The position numbers and the translations under genes are program-made. DNA of 64,000 nucleotides from Isoetes taiwanensis. Lineage: Eukaryota > Streptophyta > Lycopodiopsida > Isoetales > Isoetaceae. The notes beneath the pieces are model-generated. The model was given only the letters and a program-made list of their open reading frames with translations, had not been told where the DNA came from and made no database searches. Numbering within the stretch: the stretch's first letter is position 1; every line of letters starts with the position of its first letter. The stretch lies in contig JAJEKV010000078.1 of NCBI GenBank assembly GCA_021234155.1, positions 1,798,001-1,862,000 of the forward strand. Direction: 5' to 3'. Positions 1 to 11,869 of this stretch are shown in pieces.

Positions 1-1440
1 CAACCTACGATGCCAAAGTTCAAGTTGAGAAGCAGGAGGTTTTGCTACAAGACTCAACAACTTCTCTTGGTCAGAATCAACCAAGATTTCATACAAGTTA
101 CCTCGACGTTCAACTTGAAGAACCACCTTCCAATCTAGATTGAAGATTCTATAGCATTCACTGTCAAACAACACTCGATGTCCCGTGTCGCAAATCTTTG
201 CCACTGATACAAGATTAATTATCAAATCAGGTACCAATAAAGCATCATAGAAATGCAAAACTTTTCCATTTGACAAAGGAATTCGTGCATTTCCTACTCC
301 ACCTACAATCTTCTCATCACCATCTCCAACTCTCACCGTAGTTGAAGTGTTCTGCAACTTATCAAACCAAGCACGAGATGAAAACATATTGTTTGTTGCA
401 CCAGAATCAATGCACAAACGACTCCTACTATATCTATCAGCAACCTCCATAACTTTCAAACCAATCTCTTCTTTATTTTCATTTTTTATATCACCTGAGA
501 ATGCAACGTTTGTTGCACTACTTGCTGGAGCAATATCATTCACATTTTGGCTCTTGTACTCAGCTGACAATCTCATCAAATCAGCTTTCCTTTGTCTACA
601 AAATCTTTGTATGTGACCCAACTTATGGCAATAGTTACACTCGACATTGGCAAATCTCCCATCATCACGCCAACGTCCTCCACGACCATTACCATCTTCT
701 TGTGTGGTACCTCTACTTGTACCTACACCTCCTCGGCCACCACGACCACGTCCACGATATATATAACCGCGACCTCTTCCACGTCCACGGCCACGTATTG
801 CAAGAGCCACTTCATTAGAATTACTCCTATACCCTGCAGCTTGTTGTGTCTCAAGCTCAGCCTTAATGGAACTACACGCTTCAACAAAATTACCTTTATA
901 AAGTGTCCTTACAGACATCTTTAAAGGATCAAGTCTTTGAGGAAAAGCTTTTGTGAAAGCTATTACTTGAGCCTCCTGGGTCTTGGCTTGGCCTGCAGCA
1001 GCAAACTTTGCAAATATCTCATTGAAAGCTACAATGAGTTTTTCCACGTCTTCTCCTTCCTTATACTTCAAAGTATCTAACTTTGCCTCTAAAGCAGCAA
1101 GCTCTGCAGAGGTTAATTGACCATACTTTGCTTCTAATGCCTCTCAAAGATCATGCGCAGATGTGAAAGAAGTTGGTGAAGATGATGAAGATATAGAACT
1201 ACTTCCTGGTAACTCCATTAATACACCATCAGTGATAACATTTAGAAGAAATGCTATCGCCCTGCGATCTTTCTTCTTCCAATCATCTGTCAGAGTTTGT
1301 GGTTTAGACTCTCCTATCACAGACCAATAATCATCGGCTTCCAACAAACCCTTCACTCGAAACTTCCAAGAATGCCAATGCGTTCCATCAAAAGGCTTTA
1401 GCGTGGATTCAATCTTCATAAACTTAGACATCTCGAACAA
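1..1440 (-). pseudogene. Ty1/copia retrotransposon gag-pol, N-terminal part, one nonsense codon
   Basis: Read leftward from an ATG at 1438-1440, this is the start of a copia polyprotein. The first ~98 codons carry the DUF4219/UBN2-type gag start (FDGTHWHSWKFRVKGLLE). A Gly/Arg-rich stretch follows, then a CCHC zinc knuckle (CNYCHKLGHIQRFC, about 590-660) and an aspartic protease core (CIDSGATNNMF, about 360-415). The frame then continues into the region before integrase and leaves the window at base 1. The frame stays open except for a TGA at 1144-1146, where relatives normally have Trp (after AHDL). That is one G-to-A change. The primer-binding site and LTR lie just upstream, so this is the 5' end of an element whose rest is off-window. 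The nonsense codon suggests it is no longer autonomous. Family assignment is confident. Confidence 0.9.
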
Positions 1441-1460
1441 CGAGACAAGATCAACCTACA

Positions 1461-1472
1461 GCTCTGATACCA
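1461..1472 (-). other. Retrotransposon primer-binding site (initiator tRNA-Met)
   Basis: The minus strand reads TGGTATCAGAGC, complementary to the 3' end of plant initiator tRNA-Met, the usual primer of Ty1/copia reverse transcription. It sits directly next to the LTR end at 1473 and 21 bases upstream of the gag ATG. Confidence 0.9.
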
Positions 1473-1717
1473 TGTAAAGAATAGGTAGAGGAGAACAATA
1501 AACAAGATTCTTCATCAAACCAAGACACTTTCTCCTTTATTCACTTTCTCCTTTATTCACATCCAATATATATACAATGAATAAATCTCAATGCATATGC
1601 ATACTATACAAGTGTTGTGCATGCAATCACATGCGTGCATGCGCATGTGCATGTACATGCATGCAATCTAATGCATGTTGATAATATTTTACAAGTCCAA
1701 TACTTCATATTCTAACA
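1473..1717 (-). repeat. 5' LTR of the copia element (about 245 bp)
   Basis: On the minus strand the LTR opens with TGTTAGAATATG, typical of plant copia LTRs, and closes with CA against the primer-binding site. A TATATATA box lies near 1567-1575 (minus) and probably drives the element. The LTR also holds two copies of CTTTATTCACTTTCTC and a run of alternating GCATGC/CATG motifs (about 1610-1675). The target duplication cannot be tested because the other LTR is off-window; the bases just outside are CTTTC. Confidence 0.85.
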
Positions 1718-1739
1718 CTTTCATGTAGGATAAGGTCTC

Positions 1740-3462
1740 TACAGACTATTGCCTTGTGTGACATGAAAACTGAAGATTACATTGCACAAAGGCTGTTTTG
1801 GAAAAAAACTAAATAAGGTGATGGAGGGCAAAGGTTTTCCAGCAGCTGAATCTAGGAAATTCAGGGCCGATGAAGCACAGGCTAACTGGACAACAATACG
1901 AGATGTGTTCAATAATGGTCAGGAAATTTTAGGTGGAGAACGCTCATGTCAATTTCATTTTGAGCAGTGCTTGCAATGTCACACAAATAAATACATTTAT
2001 GAGGCCTACCGTATCCAGCATCTGGATTTATGTAGGAAATGGAGAAATGCAGAAACTATTGAAATTGCAGAAGATATTTATCATGAAATCATTGATTGGT
2101 GGCCTGGAAAAGCCGACGAGGTGGACATAAAGTCGTTAGGTTCGTGGTTGTCTTGGTGGCATCAGAGGGTAAGCATATGGGGAAATTATATGCTTACAGG
2201 AATGGACATAGCAGTGTCATACATGTCCCTCACACTAACATGTCTGAATCCAAGCGTGGAAGCTGGCTAGCAGCTAGGGGACACAGAAAGACTATGAATT
2301 TATATGATGCATGTGTATTTGATACGACAAAAACACTCTTGCAAAGTTCAAAATACAAAGCATGGTTGGAGGGTAGACACTTGGGAACAGGGCCTACTGT
2401 TTCGAATCTGTTGGGAAGATTGGAAAGAAGTATTCGCTCTGGAATAAGCCCTATGCAGGGAGTGAATATAATTAATGAACAAGCATCAAGGAGTGGAATG
2501 CCAGAATATAATCCTGGATCCGGTGGTAATAACCGAACCATCTTGAGAAAGACATCCACAATTACTAATTCTGAAGCAGGAAGTCACCGTCCAGATAAAG
2601 TGACCCACACTATGTCACGTTCAAGAATTGATGACTCAGCAAGAAGGACAATAAATTTTGGCAGTCCACAAATTAAAGTCATAGAAGTAGATATTCATCA
2701 GGCTAGTTGGGTCTTGAGGAGGACACTTGCTGGAAGTGAAGTGAAATGTATGGGTCGTGTTTCAAAAACTAGTCGTAAATGCCAAACACGTATTAACAAG
2801 GGGAACAAATCCATTGTTGCCCCTTTCTTTTATGGGATCAGAAGACATTGTAATGGAGAGCAGGAACAAATGATGTGGTTTTGTTCAACCAATGTGCAAC
2901 ATACATGGTATCCGGATTACAGTATAGTCAGTGCTCCTAGCAGACCTGGTAGTTGGCCAGTGGCTACAGGAGTCAACATAAAGGATGAAGAATTGCAAGT
3001 ATTGATGAGTAGCGGATTCGAGGTGAGAGGGCTATCATCCACATCTAATCGATTACTCCATCGACATTTCTTCGATGCACCTTCTACTTGAGTAGTTTAA
3101 ATCGAGTTAGAAATGGAAGGCGTGTCAATAAAAGGCAGTTAATTAGCGATGAAGATGTGAATCTAAAGCGAAGTTATGACATGGAAGCAGAAGTAGTTGA
3201 AAAACAGATTATCACATGCGGAAAGCATGTAATTTTTGAGCTCAGAAGAGATACCAACATTTACAAGATTGAGATTAGTGTAAACCCTAGATGTAGTTGT
3301 CCAGAATTCATGAAACATGATTGCAAGGGTAGATTTCTCCTCTGCAAACACATGTGTTATGTCTACAACAAGGTGTTGGAACATAATCCAAAAGATAACA
3401 AGGAGGTGATTCAAGCAGTATTGACGGATGCTACACTGGTAATGATTTTAGGTGTCAATTAA
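1740..3462 (+). pseudogene. MULE-like transposase with SWIM zinc finger, frameshifted
   Basis: Three successive frames make up one protein relic. The first (about 1790-2180) has FRADEAQANW followed by SCQFHFEQCLQCH, resembling the MULE-type transposase core with its Asp and His. It ends in WLSWWHQR. The second (about 2200-3085) carries a TNMSESKRGSW motif and a long basic tail. The third (about 3088-3462) holds a SWIM zinc finger, CSCPEF...LLCKH (CxC...CxH). Frame changes fall near 1785, 2170-2220 and 3085. No splice pair explains them, so I call it a pseudogene. Non-seed plants carry similar MULE/SWIM proteins, some possibly domesticated; that comparison is from memory. Whether this copy was an active transposase or a host gene is undecided. 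Confidence 0.6.
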
Positions 3463-3717
3463 ATTCTTCAAAAGTAATTGTAGAAAAGTAGCAGGCAACA
3501 TCAAATTTTTGGTGTAAAGTGTTGAAGATATTATATAAAGATGAAGATTCCTGCCAATTTTATATACTCAGTTATCTCCATATTAGAGCATGGATTAAGA
3601 GGAATACACGGATATTCCTTACAAAAAAACACAAAAACATAGTTCAAAAAAACTTAAAAAAAGTCGCACCCGTTCAGGGGATGGTAAGACTGATGGAAAT
3701 ACTTTCACAGTTTTTTC

Positions 3718-3960
3718 CTGGAATGTGGTTTCATGGACAACTTTGTTTGAAATTGTAGGAATGTGGTTTCATGGACAACTTCATTTGAAACTTATTGCAA
3801 GCAAAGGCAGCTAAAGGATGCATTACCCATTTAAAGACATGCAGAGCAATGTGTAGTAGCTTGGAATGAAATCCTTGCAGTTCCTGCTGAGCGAGGACAG
3901 ATTAAGGAAGTCTCACATCATTTATCGAATTCCATAAAGGAATGTGGTTTCTGATTGCGC
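3718..3960 (+). pseudogene. Degenerate PPR-repeat scrap
   Basis: From about 3757 the frame reads NVVSWTTSFETYCKQ, then after an in-frame TAA CVVAWNEILAVPAERG. These are two adjacent PPR S/P-type motifs (…VVSWTT…, …VVAWN…) spaced as in PLS-class PPR proteins. A 25-base piece containing the first motif is also duplicated (near 3722 and 3757). No start, no tail domain and several stops: a dead fragment. Confidence 0.6.
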
Positions 3961-5338
3961 ATATACATTTGAAGAACAATTCAAAGGTATCTTCCATCTT
4001 TTCCACCAGATGCAAAATTGAGTGAATATTGACAAAATAATAATTTTGAAAGTGATGGAGGCCACATATTTGTCTCCGTAGGATATAATCATTGCATCTC
4101 TCCCAATTGGAGCATTACAGTTGCATCATCAATCTTCTAAGAAAGGCAGGTAAATTAGATGGTTCTCTTGGTAGCATTATGGTTTTGTGCCAGAAGCAAC
4201 ATAATTATGTGCATCTAGAATAAATATAATTGAAATGTAGCTAATCATTTGAAACAGAGGGCCTATCTACATGTTAGTGCAGTGTGATTTGAAGAAGCCA
4301 CACATCTACGTTGCAGAAGCTCAGTTCTCCTGATCCAGTGATTCTCTAGATCAATATTTGTATCATGTAGTCCTATTATGCAGTCTCATATAAGAAGGTA
4401 ATGCATTCACACTAAGATGGTTTTTGTTTCTTCCATTGAAATGTCAAGAGCAGGAATTTTAGTGCCAATGGTCAAGTTTACCATAGGAATGCAATATTCC
4501 TAGGGTAGAGTTTGGTACACGGAACCTGTACATTAGACAGCTACGTTGTTTCATTTAGTGTGGTTTTTATTGCCTAATACGTTGTTTCATTTAGTGTGGT
4601 CTTCATTGCCTAAGTTTTGCACTATCTTACCATCTACTCTTTAGATGCCTTGGTCACAACACTCAATCCAGTACAAATATGATTTTCACCAAATACCCCT
4701 CCAGTATTTTGTATTCCACAAATTGCACTTGCCTTAATGATTACTTAGTCTGTGGATTCCTACCATTCATTTTTGGTATGATTCAAATGGACATGAATGC
4801 TACCATGAACTTATGTTAATAAATAACTTTGTAGCTGTTGATACGTGCAGATTATATTATTATATTGAAAGATGTAATATTCTTCGTCACAACAATTTTC
4901 ATTTCAAGATTTTGGAGCATCTTTTATTCATTTAGTAAAAGTACAAGTGATGATAAAGAACATTGTAAGTGAGCATAATATCCATAAGGGTGCTTCAAAT
5001 TTTAAAAGCGCTTGTGGCAAAAACAAAAATGGCTCCATGCATGACAAAGTACATGTCGATGATTGTAAAAGCATAGCCACATTAGACACATGCGCTACTA
5101 GCACTAAGAAGAGAGGACATGTACTCAATTGTGGATGGCTTAAAGATGGATAACATGATTGTACTACACTGGAAGAAAATAATGCGATGGCATACTTGCC
5201 AATTTCTTTTGCCAAGTAAAAGACAACAACTATTACTACATAGCACACCTACTAGATGAAACAACTAAAAATTTCTAGAAATCAACCATATGATTTGATG
5301 TGATTTGCTGTATTGAGGATCCAGCTTCGGTTAGACCT
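3961..5338. other. No gene recognised
   Basis: AT-rich DNA with stops in all frames. An 80-base-scale local duplication (GTTGTTTCATTTAGTGTGG twice, about 4542-4600) is the only structure I noticed. Confidence 0.4.
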
Positions 5339-5457
5339 GTCTTTTACAGGGCACCAAACTCGTCGGTTAAGGGCTCAAATGAAAGCTCTCTACCTTTGTC
5401 TTTTACAGGGCACCAAACCCGTCGGTTAAGGGCTCAAATGAAAGCTCTCTAGCTTTG
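5339..5457. repeat. Tandem duplication, period 59 bp
   Basis: Two adjacent copies starting GTCTTTTACAGGGCACC at 5339 and 5398, differing at only a few positions, each ending in GAAAGCTCTCTA. Non-coding in all frames. Confidence 0.9.
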
Positions 5458-5679
5458 TTTGAATAACGAATGTGCTTCGTTGCGAACTTGACATCCACTT
5501 TTCGAAGTAGATATTGCGTTGTTAAATGTTAGACGTTAATAGTAGGTCCAACTGCGTAGGTTCGAACTAGCCGCCGCGATAAATTTCTTGTAATAATAAA
5601 AATAAACCTTTCTTACATATAAGATTTATGGCATCCGACGATACCCAAATACACAAGGTATTAGAATGCTTTAGAATTG

Positions 5680-5806
5680 AGCCAATATTCCGCCCGCCTC
5701 AAATGCAAATCAGAAGTCAGTGTTTCCAGCTCAAAGGCAGCCAATATTCCGCCCGCCTCGAAGCACTGTTACAAGCCCATATTTCGTCCGGCTCAACTGC
5801 AAATCA
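5680..5806. repeat. Tandem repeat, about 59-bp unit, two and a half copies
   Basis: AGCCAATATTCCGCCCGCCTC occurs near 5680 and 5739, and a diverged third copy (AGCCCATATTTCGTCCGGCTC) near 5774. AAATGCAAATCAG/ACTGCAAATCAG follows two of them. The array lies immediately upstream of the ATG at 5818, in what would be the 5' leader. Confidence 0.8.
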
Positions 5807-5817
5807 GTAATAGTGAG

Positions 5818-6403
5818 ATGAGGCCCTGCTGTGGCTCTGGCTCTGTTTCGGCGGAGTTGGAAGAAGTTTTTGAGAAGTATGGCGTTTTTGGACACATCCG
5901 GGAAGCGGTCTTGAGAGCTTTAAGAGATGCTCCTGAGGATGGTACAATCATAATAATCTGGTGGAATGAGAGGAGACTTCAAGAACTAAAACAGCCAGGT
6001 CAAACAAAAGCTGTACTAGTGGATGCTATAAAATGTAAGTTTTAGAACTCATACGTAATGTCAGTTTTAGAACTCAAACGTTTTATTTTTGTTTTTAGTT
6101 TTTCTTAATTTTGCTTACTTTTTACTACACGTTACACATCACTGGTTACCGGTTGTAGCTGCAACACCAAACTGTACGCCTTCTCCTATTTGTCCTGATG
6201 AGGTCTTCAGTTTTTTGTCGGATGAAGACCTTAACGAGGTTTATAAGATTAGGCATCACTATATTTGGGCTTTTGGGGATGAAGATCCCTCATGTCCTCT
6301 GCTAAATCGACTCGCAGTGGGAAGGACTATAGCTATCAGAGCTATTAACAATGAAGACAATGAAGTCCCAAGCTTTGTTGTTTACAATCTTTTTGAAATT
6401 TGA
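5818..6403 (+). CDS. Hypothetical two-exon protein (about 153 aa)
   Basis: I do not recognise this protein. An ATG at 5818 opens a frame (MRPCCGSGSV…) that would stop at a TAG at 6043 if unspliced. A good donor (AAAT|GTAAGT, exon end 6034) and acceptor (TTGTAG|CTGC, exon start 6159) join exon 1 (5818-6034) to exon 2 (6159-6403) in phase and give about 153 residues ending in NLFEI. The protein has an acidic helical segment (ELEEVFEKYG), a hydrophobic TIIIIWW stretch and an acidic Cys/Pro-rich second half (CPDEVFSFLSDEDL). The phase-perfect splice favours a real or recently real gene, but there is no domain, and the leader is a tandem repeat. It could be a transposon-borne ORF. Confidence 0.4.
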
Positions 6404-7855
6404 ATTGTTATTTATTTTAATATGGAAGAAAACTACCGGAAGCGTCAACTATTCTCGCTATTGTGGTAAAGCATTAGATTAAAGGTATGTTGATGAGGAT
6501 GTTACTCTATGATTTTGTTATTGATATATGTTATTGTGATATGCCATGATGATTAAAATAAATAGTAGCAAAGACCGAGTTTAAATCAATATACAAACGT
6601 ATCCAGTTTAATATGTTTGAAAAGACTCGTAATATGTTTATTACTCATGTTTTAATTAGAATAGATTTATTGGAAAAGGATGTTTCTTTTGATGAGGCTT
6701 CTCTTTCTTGATTTGTTTTCCCCTGTTTTGCAGTAAACTACATTTTTAATTCCCTCTCTTTTAGCACATTTCCTTGTTTTTCTGTCTTATTTAATTCAAT
6801 CTACATCAAGTATTAAAGCTTGCCATGAATTCTTGAGCAGTGCTCCTTAGTCTTTATCCCAATTTCATAAGCCGTGATGATGATCTTGATAGCAAGTTAG
6901 ATTTGTTCAATGTTTTGGGATATTTGTGGTATGCAAAGTACTATTGATCTCAGATTGCAGCTTGCAACATCAGATTCAGGCGAGAAGCTGATTCTTGAAC
7001 TATCTTGATCTACTTGTACAAAAGAAAGAGAGATGGTGAAAGAGAGATGATGAAGGTTACTACGATTTTTTTAGCAATGATAACAACGTCCTCTGTTTTG
7101 TGCATCTTACCTCCTCCTATTGTGTTGTCAAACCTTCATGCTCCAGAATCTTCCTCTCAACGATTTTGCCTGATCTGCCATGATCTGTCAATCCTTGTTG
7201 TGACCCTTTGCCGTGCAGCCAAGATTGCATTATATGAATTTAAAGTGTCTTGACATTTAGGTCTGATAATCTCAATCCAGATTCCAGACATTGATATCTC
7301 TTTGTGGCTTCATGATTGCTGATTGTACACATTCTGTACATTGAGGCTGAATCATGTATGGTATTCATTTAATAGCCTCAGGTATGTTTTGAGTTAAATA
7401 TCGGAGTGTAATCGTGATATTTTAGTTCTAGTCCATGATCAAAGCCTGCTGTTCTAATGTATCTTTTTTTGCATGCCGATGAATATCAGGTGTGTTTGTT
7501 GTTACTTCAACGTTTCCTTTTCACTTGAGGCTGTAATATTTTTTTTTTGGAGCAGATTTGAAGCCTCCCCTGTGGTTTCTTAACATTGCAGACAAATACA
7601 TCATTTAGTGGCATGCGGATCGTCTCTTTTAGTGGAAGCAATCATGTTAATCAGGTATCAAAAAAAATGTGGATTGTCTCTTTTATGGAATAGCGATCTA
7701 GGAGGTTCTGCTTGGGATGTTCATCCTTGAGGTAATCGTTTTCTCTCCCCTTTCTTTCCTAATGTAGAAAAGGAGTTGTGTTGACCGAGGATGGAGCTGT
7801 TCACATTTCCAAGCTTAGTAAAATTATGATTACGTTGTCCATGTTCATGTTGTGG

Positions 7856-7933
7856 ATGCATACGTTAAGCGTGCATGAGGTTGGCTGATGAGGTATGCAT
7901 ACGTTAAGCGTGCATGAGGTTGGCTGATGAGGT
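7856..7933. repeat. Tandem duplication, period 39 bp
   Basis: ATGCATACGTTAAGCGTGCA and the following bases to GATGAGGT are repeated exactly at 7856 and 7895. Confidence 0.9.
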
Positions 7934-9899
7934 ATTCATGTATGGGTTGGCTGACGAAATTTTGTCTTACGTCCATCCAAAGGCAGATTCCTATTAAGTG
8001 TGCATATCAAGAAGATTTGGCAGATAGATGCACACATTGAAGCTTGAAGCCCAGGCTGCAGGAAAACTTTCACCTGAGCAGAGAACATCACCTTGGAATC
8101 TTCTCATGAAGTTACATTGTTGAGAGATCAGCTGCATATATAAATAGCAGCGAACGTGATGGACAATGTGACAGCAAAGTGAAGGCAATAAATGCCTCGG
8201 ATCTTGAATTTTAGAAATCGTTGGAAAGCAACATTTGTGAGCTCTATTCTGACATTCTCTTACCATCTCGCATAGACCAATTGGCCGCAGGGGAATTCTT
8301 AGTGTCTGGTTGTTAATCCAACTCTATGAATGACAAGACTTGAGTACTGGTATCAAGAAATCTGTCATGCAAAATGTCGGCCCTATGTCAAAAATGTGAG
8401 TTTGCACGCGCGGGGCATGAGACTTTTTTTCTGGTCATTTCCACTTCCAGCAGACAACCAGCACCATGAATATATTCACAGAACTGAGCTGCCAAAACTT
8501 TGTGATGGGAATCAAAGCATATATGCAATGCAACGGTGGAAAGCATCGGCCTGAAGCAAGGCTATTGATGACAGCACTTTGAGGCCATCTCAGATGCAGT
8601 TCACAAGGTGGTGCGGTCAGGAGTTTTGACTTGAGAGAGGCATCTTTTTGGTAACCCAAAATCTGATGTTGCTGCATGCAAGGGGATCTTAAAAGATCAA
8701 TTGAAGGCCTTGAGGATTAAAGTCCATTATGAGTTAGGAATTTCATGCAGCCAGTGTTGCAAGGATTTCTTCAGTAAGCTGCAGCAGTTAGATACAGTGC
8801 CCAATCACTGCTACAAGCCAATACCATCAAGTGATTCTTCTACAAAAGCAAAAACATAATGGTAGATAGAGCTATTTCCAAGTTTATTTATTTATTTATT
8901 TATGCTGGGGATCCCATTCACCAAAGTAAGGATTCCATTTTCTTGCTGACATGTCTATGTCTGCCTTAGATCCCTTCAGACTTGATTTGCACAGGCCACT
9001 TTGCAATTCAACCAAATACGAGTGAATTCAAAAATGGAAGAATTATACTAATACAGTCGAATCCAAAAACAAGGAACGTGTTCAAATTGGCAATAGGTTT
9101 AATTGATCCAATTGCCAAATTCTTCTTTATATTATTCAGAAATAAGAAATTCTGGCTCACTATGCTTCAGACATATGCTCCAGATCAGCAGGTTGCCCTT
9201 TCTCCCCATGTACCATTTGATTTGAATTCTTCAAGAAGCAAAGAAGCATTGAGAAGCAAAAAGCAACAGACACTGAAACTACAAACTGACAGATCATTGG
9301 ATCACGAAGGCCTGAAGATCAGCTAGTTTAAGTAAGTAACTTTAAATTTTCATCTAATTCGACTAAATGAGGTGCTGTCCAGCAGTGGATCTTCTATAAT
9401 CCAGGCGACCCTGCAAAGATCTGGCTGAGAAGATGTTGAACTTCTCTCTTCATGTATACCTCAGTTTATGCTGCCACATTGCATTCCAATATCACTGCCC
9501 CAGAGGAAACTGATTTACACCATCTTCAATGTTTATAAGACCATGAACGTCTTCAATGGAACCTAAGCTGACAGACTATAAAGTTAAAAAAGTACACTCA
9601 ACAACTTTAAATTCAGCCATTCATGGCTAAAGTCTTTCTTGCTTTATATGTTTATTATATTGATTTTCTACCTCTAGGTTTAGCTTAAATTTTGGTTAAG
9701 TTGGCATTGCTTCTTAGTATATCTTTGAACTTCAAGCCATGCTCGTATTTCAGATGTTGGCTCCATCTGGCATTTCCTTCTTAAGATGTCATGGATTATA
9801 TTTAAGTATCCGTTAAAACTTTACCCTTTTTTTGGATCAATCTTTGCGAGTCATTGAAAAATTTCAGAGACATGTATCGGAATTCTTCTTTTGGACCAT

Positions 9900-10070
9900 G
9901 AAATGTGCATCTGATAGCTAGCCATTGAAGAGGATCAGTTGCAGCCCATCATAAGGCTGTATTTAAACGCACACTGCTGTGAAATGTACATCTGATAGCT
10001 AGCCATTGAAGCTTCTCTCGAGGATCAGACGCAGCCCTGCATAAGGCTGTATTCAAACACGCACTGCTGT
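9900..10070. repeat. Tandem duplication, about 81-90 bp
   Basis: GAAATGTGCATCTGATAGC at 9900 and GAAATGTACATCTGATAGC at 9981 begin two copies that both end in GCACTGCTGT. The second copy has an 8-9-base insertion after CATTGAAG. Confidence 0.85.
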
Positions 10071-10949
10071 AATCTCTTGTGTATGAGTAACATTGTGTAT
10101 GCTAATGCTGACAATGATTTGAAGGCCTCTAGCTACTGCTGGTTGAGCAAGTTCCTTCAGTCTTGTACAAAGTAGCTATTTTCATGTTCATGAATGACAC
10201 TTAGTAGCATAAGGGATAATGTAGAGCAATGCATTTGAACAGTGTGTATGCGTGCCTTCTCTTAGTTGTCCGTCAAGGAAGGAAGAATGCGTTTGGAAAT
10301 GTGAGTTTGTTCCTCATTTTTATTTGCTGACGGCATAAAGTTCTATGAGATAGGGTTTAAATGATTTAAATTTCTTTTAGGGCCAACAGAATGATGTTAA
10401 CACAGAAAGATCTTGCTTATAAGTTCTGCTGCTAAGCTGAAGGCATATTACCTGCCTTTGCCTAAGATGCACGCTTGCTCCTGATTGCGAAGATTCCAGT
10501 GTATCTTGTTTTGTAGTATTCACTGGAATGAGACATGAGCATTTGGATATGAAGAATTGGGATATGCACTCAGGTGCTTTTACTTACTTCGACACCTGCA
10601 TCTCTTGTTTGCAAGTTTGCATTAACAAGCAAGCACTTGCCATGGGAAAACACATCCACGCTCAAACACTCAAAAGTGTATTTATACCTGATGCGACTGT
10701 CCATAACATGCTTCTGAACATGTGTGCCACTGGAAGAACTATATCTAAGTGGACCATAATATTAGCAGCCTATGCGCCGAATGGAGAAGAAAATAATGCA
10801 CTAGGCCTCTTTTGGCAAATGCAACAATCTATATCTATATTCTATATATAGTAATAATAGAGTTTTAGGATAATCTGTGCGCATTTTGGGTTGTTGATTT
10901 TCCTACTTTTATTTTTAGCCATTAGATTTTTTGGGTTTCAGTTTTGTTT

Positions 10950-11115
10950 GATGCGATGCTCAAAACGATGTCGATGTGGAAGGACACGATTCTTTCTTCC
11001 TCGAGCGGTTCATACATTTTTATACTGCTTTTATTTTTGGTCATCGGATAAAAAAACAATGTGGAAGGACACCATTCTTTCTTCCTTGAGCGGTTCATAC
11101 ATTTTCATACTACTG
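10950..11115. repeat. Imperfect tandem duplication inside the Helitron, period about 85 bp
   Basis: ATGTGGAAGGACACGATTC (10974) and ATGTGGAAGGACACCATTC (11059) begin near-identical stretches through CGGTTCATACATTTT. Both are preceded by TTTTATTTTT and a CCATTAGAT/TCATCGGAT variant. Confidence 0.8.
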
Positions 11116-11169
11116 GCGAAGTATGATTCCTCTCATTTTCTTTTGTCCTGGATCATGCCATAAGACTGG

Positions 11170-11635
11170 ATTGGCACGATTTGGGTGTCTTTTTCGTTTA
11201 CCGATTCCTACCATGTATTTTGTCCTGGATCAAAAACCTTTGGGCTATAGACTGGATTTGGCTATGGAGGACATTCGCTTCATCTATAGGATGATGAACG
11301 ACATGCATTCTTACTCTATGAGTGCTCCAGAGAAAATCCATCATTTGCAGGTAAAAATCTTAGTCTGACTTCTTTATGCATTGACACAATTTAGCTACTT
11401 TTGTGCTCTCTTTTTTGCAGATTTGCTATCCTACGTTCCTAGCTTTTGCTTCTTCTTTCATATTTGTCAATCTCACTATACTACCTGTTTAGAACCATGA
11501 GTATGATATCAAATCAACTTACAATTGCTATGTTATATTGAACTCTTGTCATTCTTATTTTCAGATGTTAATTCTCTTTACGGGCTTCTGACAGAGATCA
11601 ATGTTGCCGCTTCAAGCCGAGATTATGCAGGTGCA
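11170..11635 (+). pseudogene. Exon-like gene fragments carried by the Helitron
   Basis: The first segment ends in a frame reading LDLAMEDIRFIYRMMNDMHS then CAG|GTAAAA (about 11350). A T-rich tract with TTTGCAG follows near 11420. A second segment lies between TTTCAG and GCAG|GTGCAT (about 11567-11632) and can be read as NSLYGLLTEINVAASSRDYA. The splice-signal spacing looks like two exons of one captured gene with introns retained. I do not recognise the gene. Confidence 0.35.
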
Positions 11636-11869
11636 TTTTAAGTCCTTAACTTTGTATAAACTTCTGTATGAAACATAGTTGTCTGTACAAACCGAGGCAC
11701 AATGGTAGCAGAGATTTAAATTAAATGAAGGCCAGTAAGGGCAACTGCAAGAGGCATTGTGTGTACTGGGGGTGATAGCTAGGAATTCAAAACTGGAATA
11801 CCATATTGGCTGTGTCTAAATCTTGCAGTGTTATATAAAAGTCAGAGCCCTTAACCTGGACAAGTAGGC

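Larger units (their letters stand above)
6404..10527. other. Intergenic, no gene recognised
   Basis: Mostly AT-rich with short open frames only. It contains two tandem duplications listed separately and a short (TTTA)n run near 8887. Frames such as the one at 8982-9326 have no recognisable motif. I see nothing codon-like or conserved. Confidence 0.4.
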
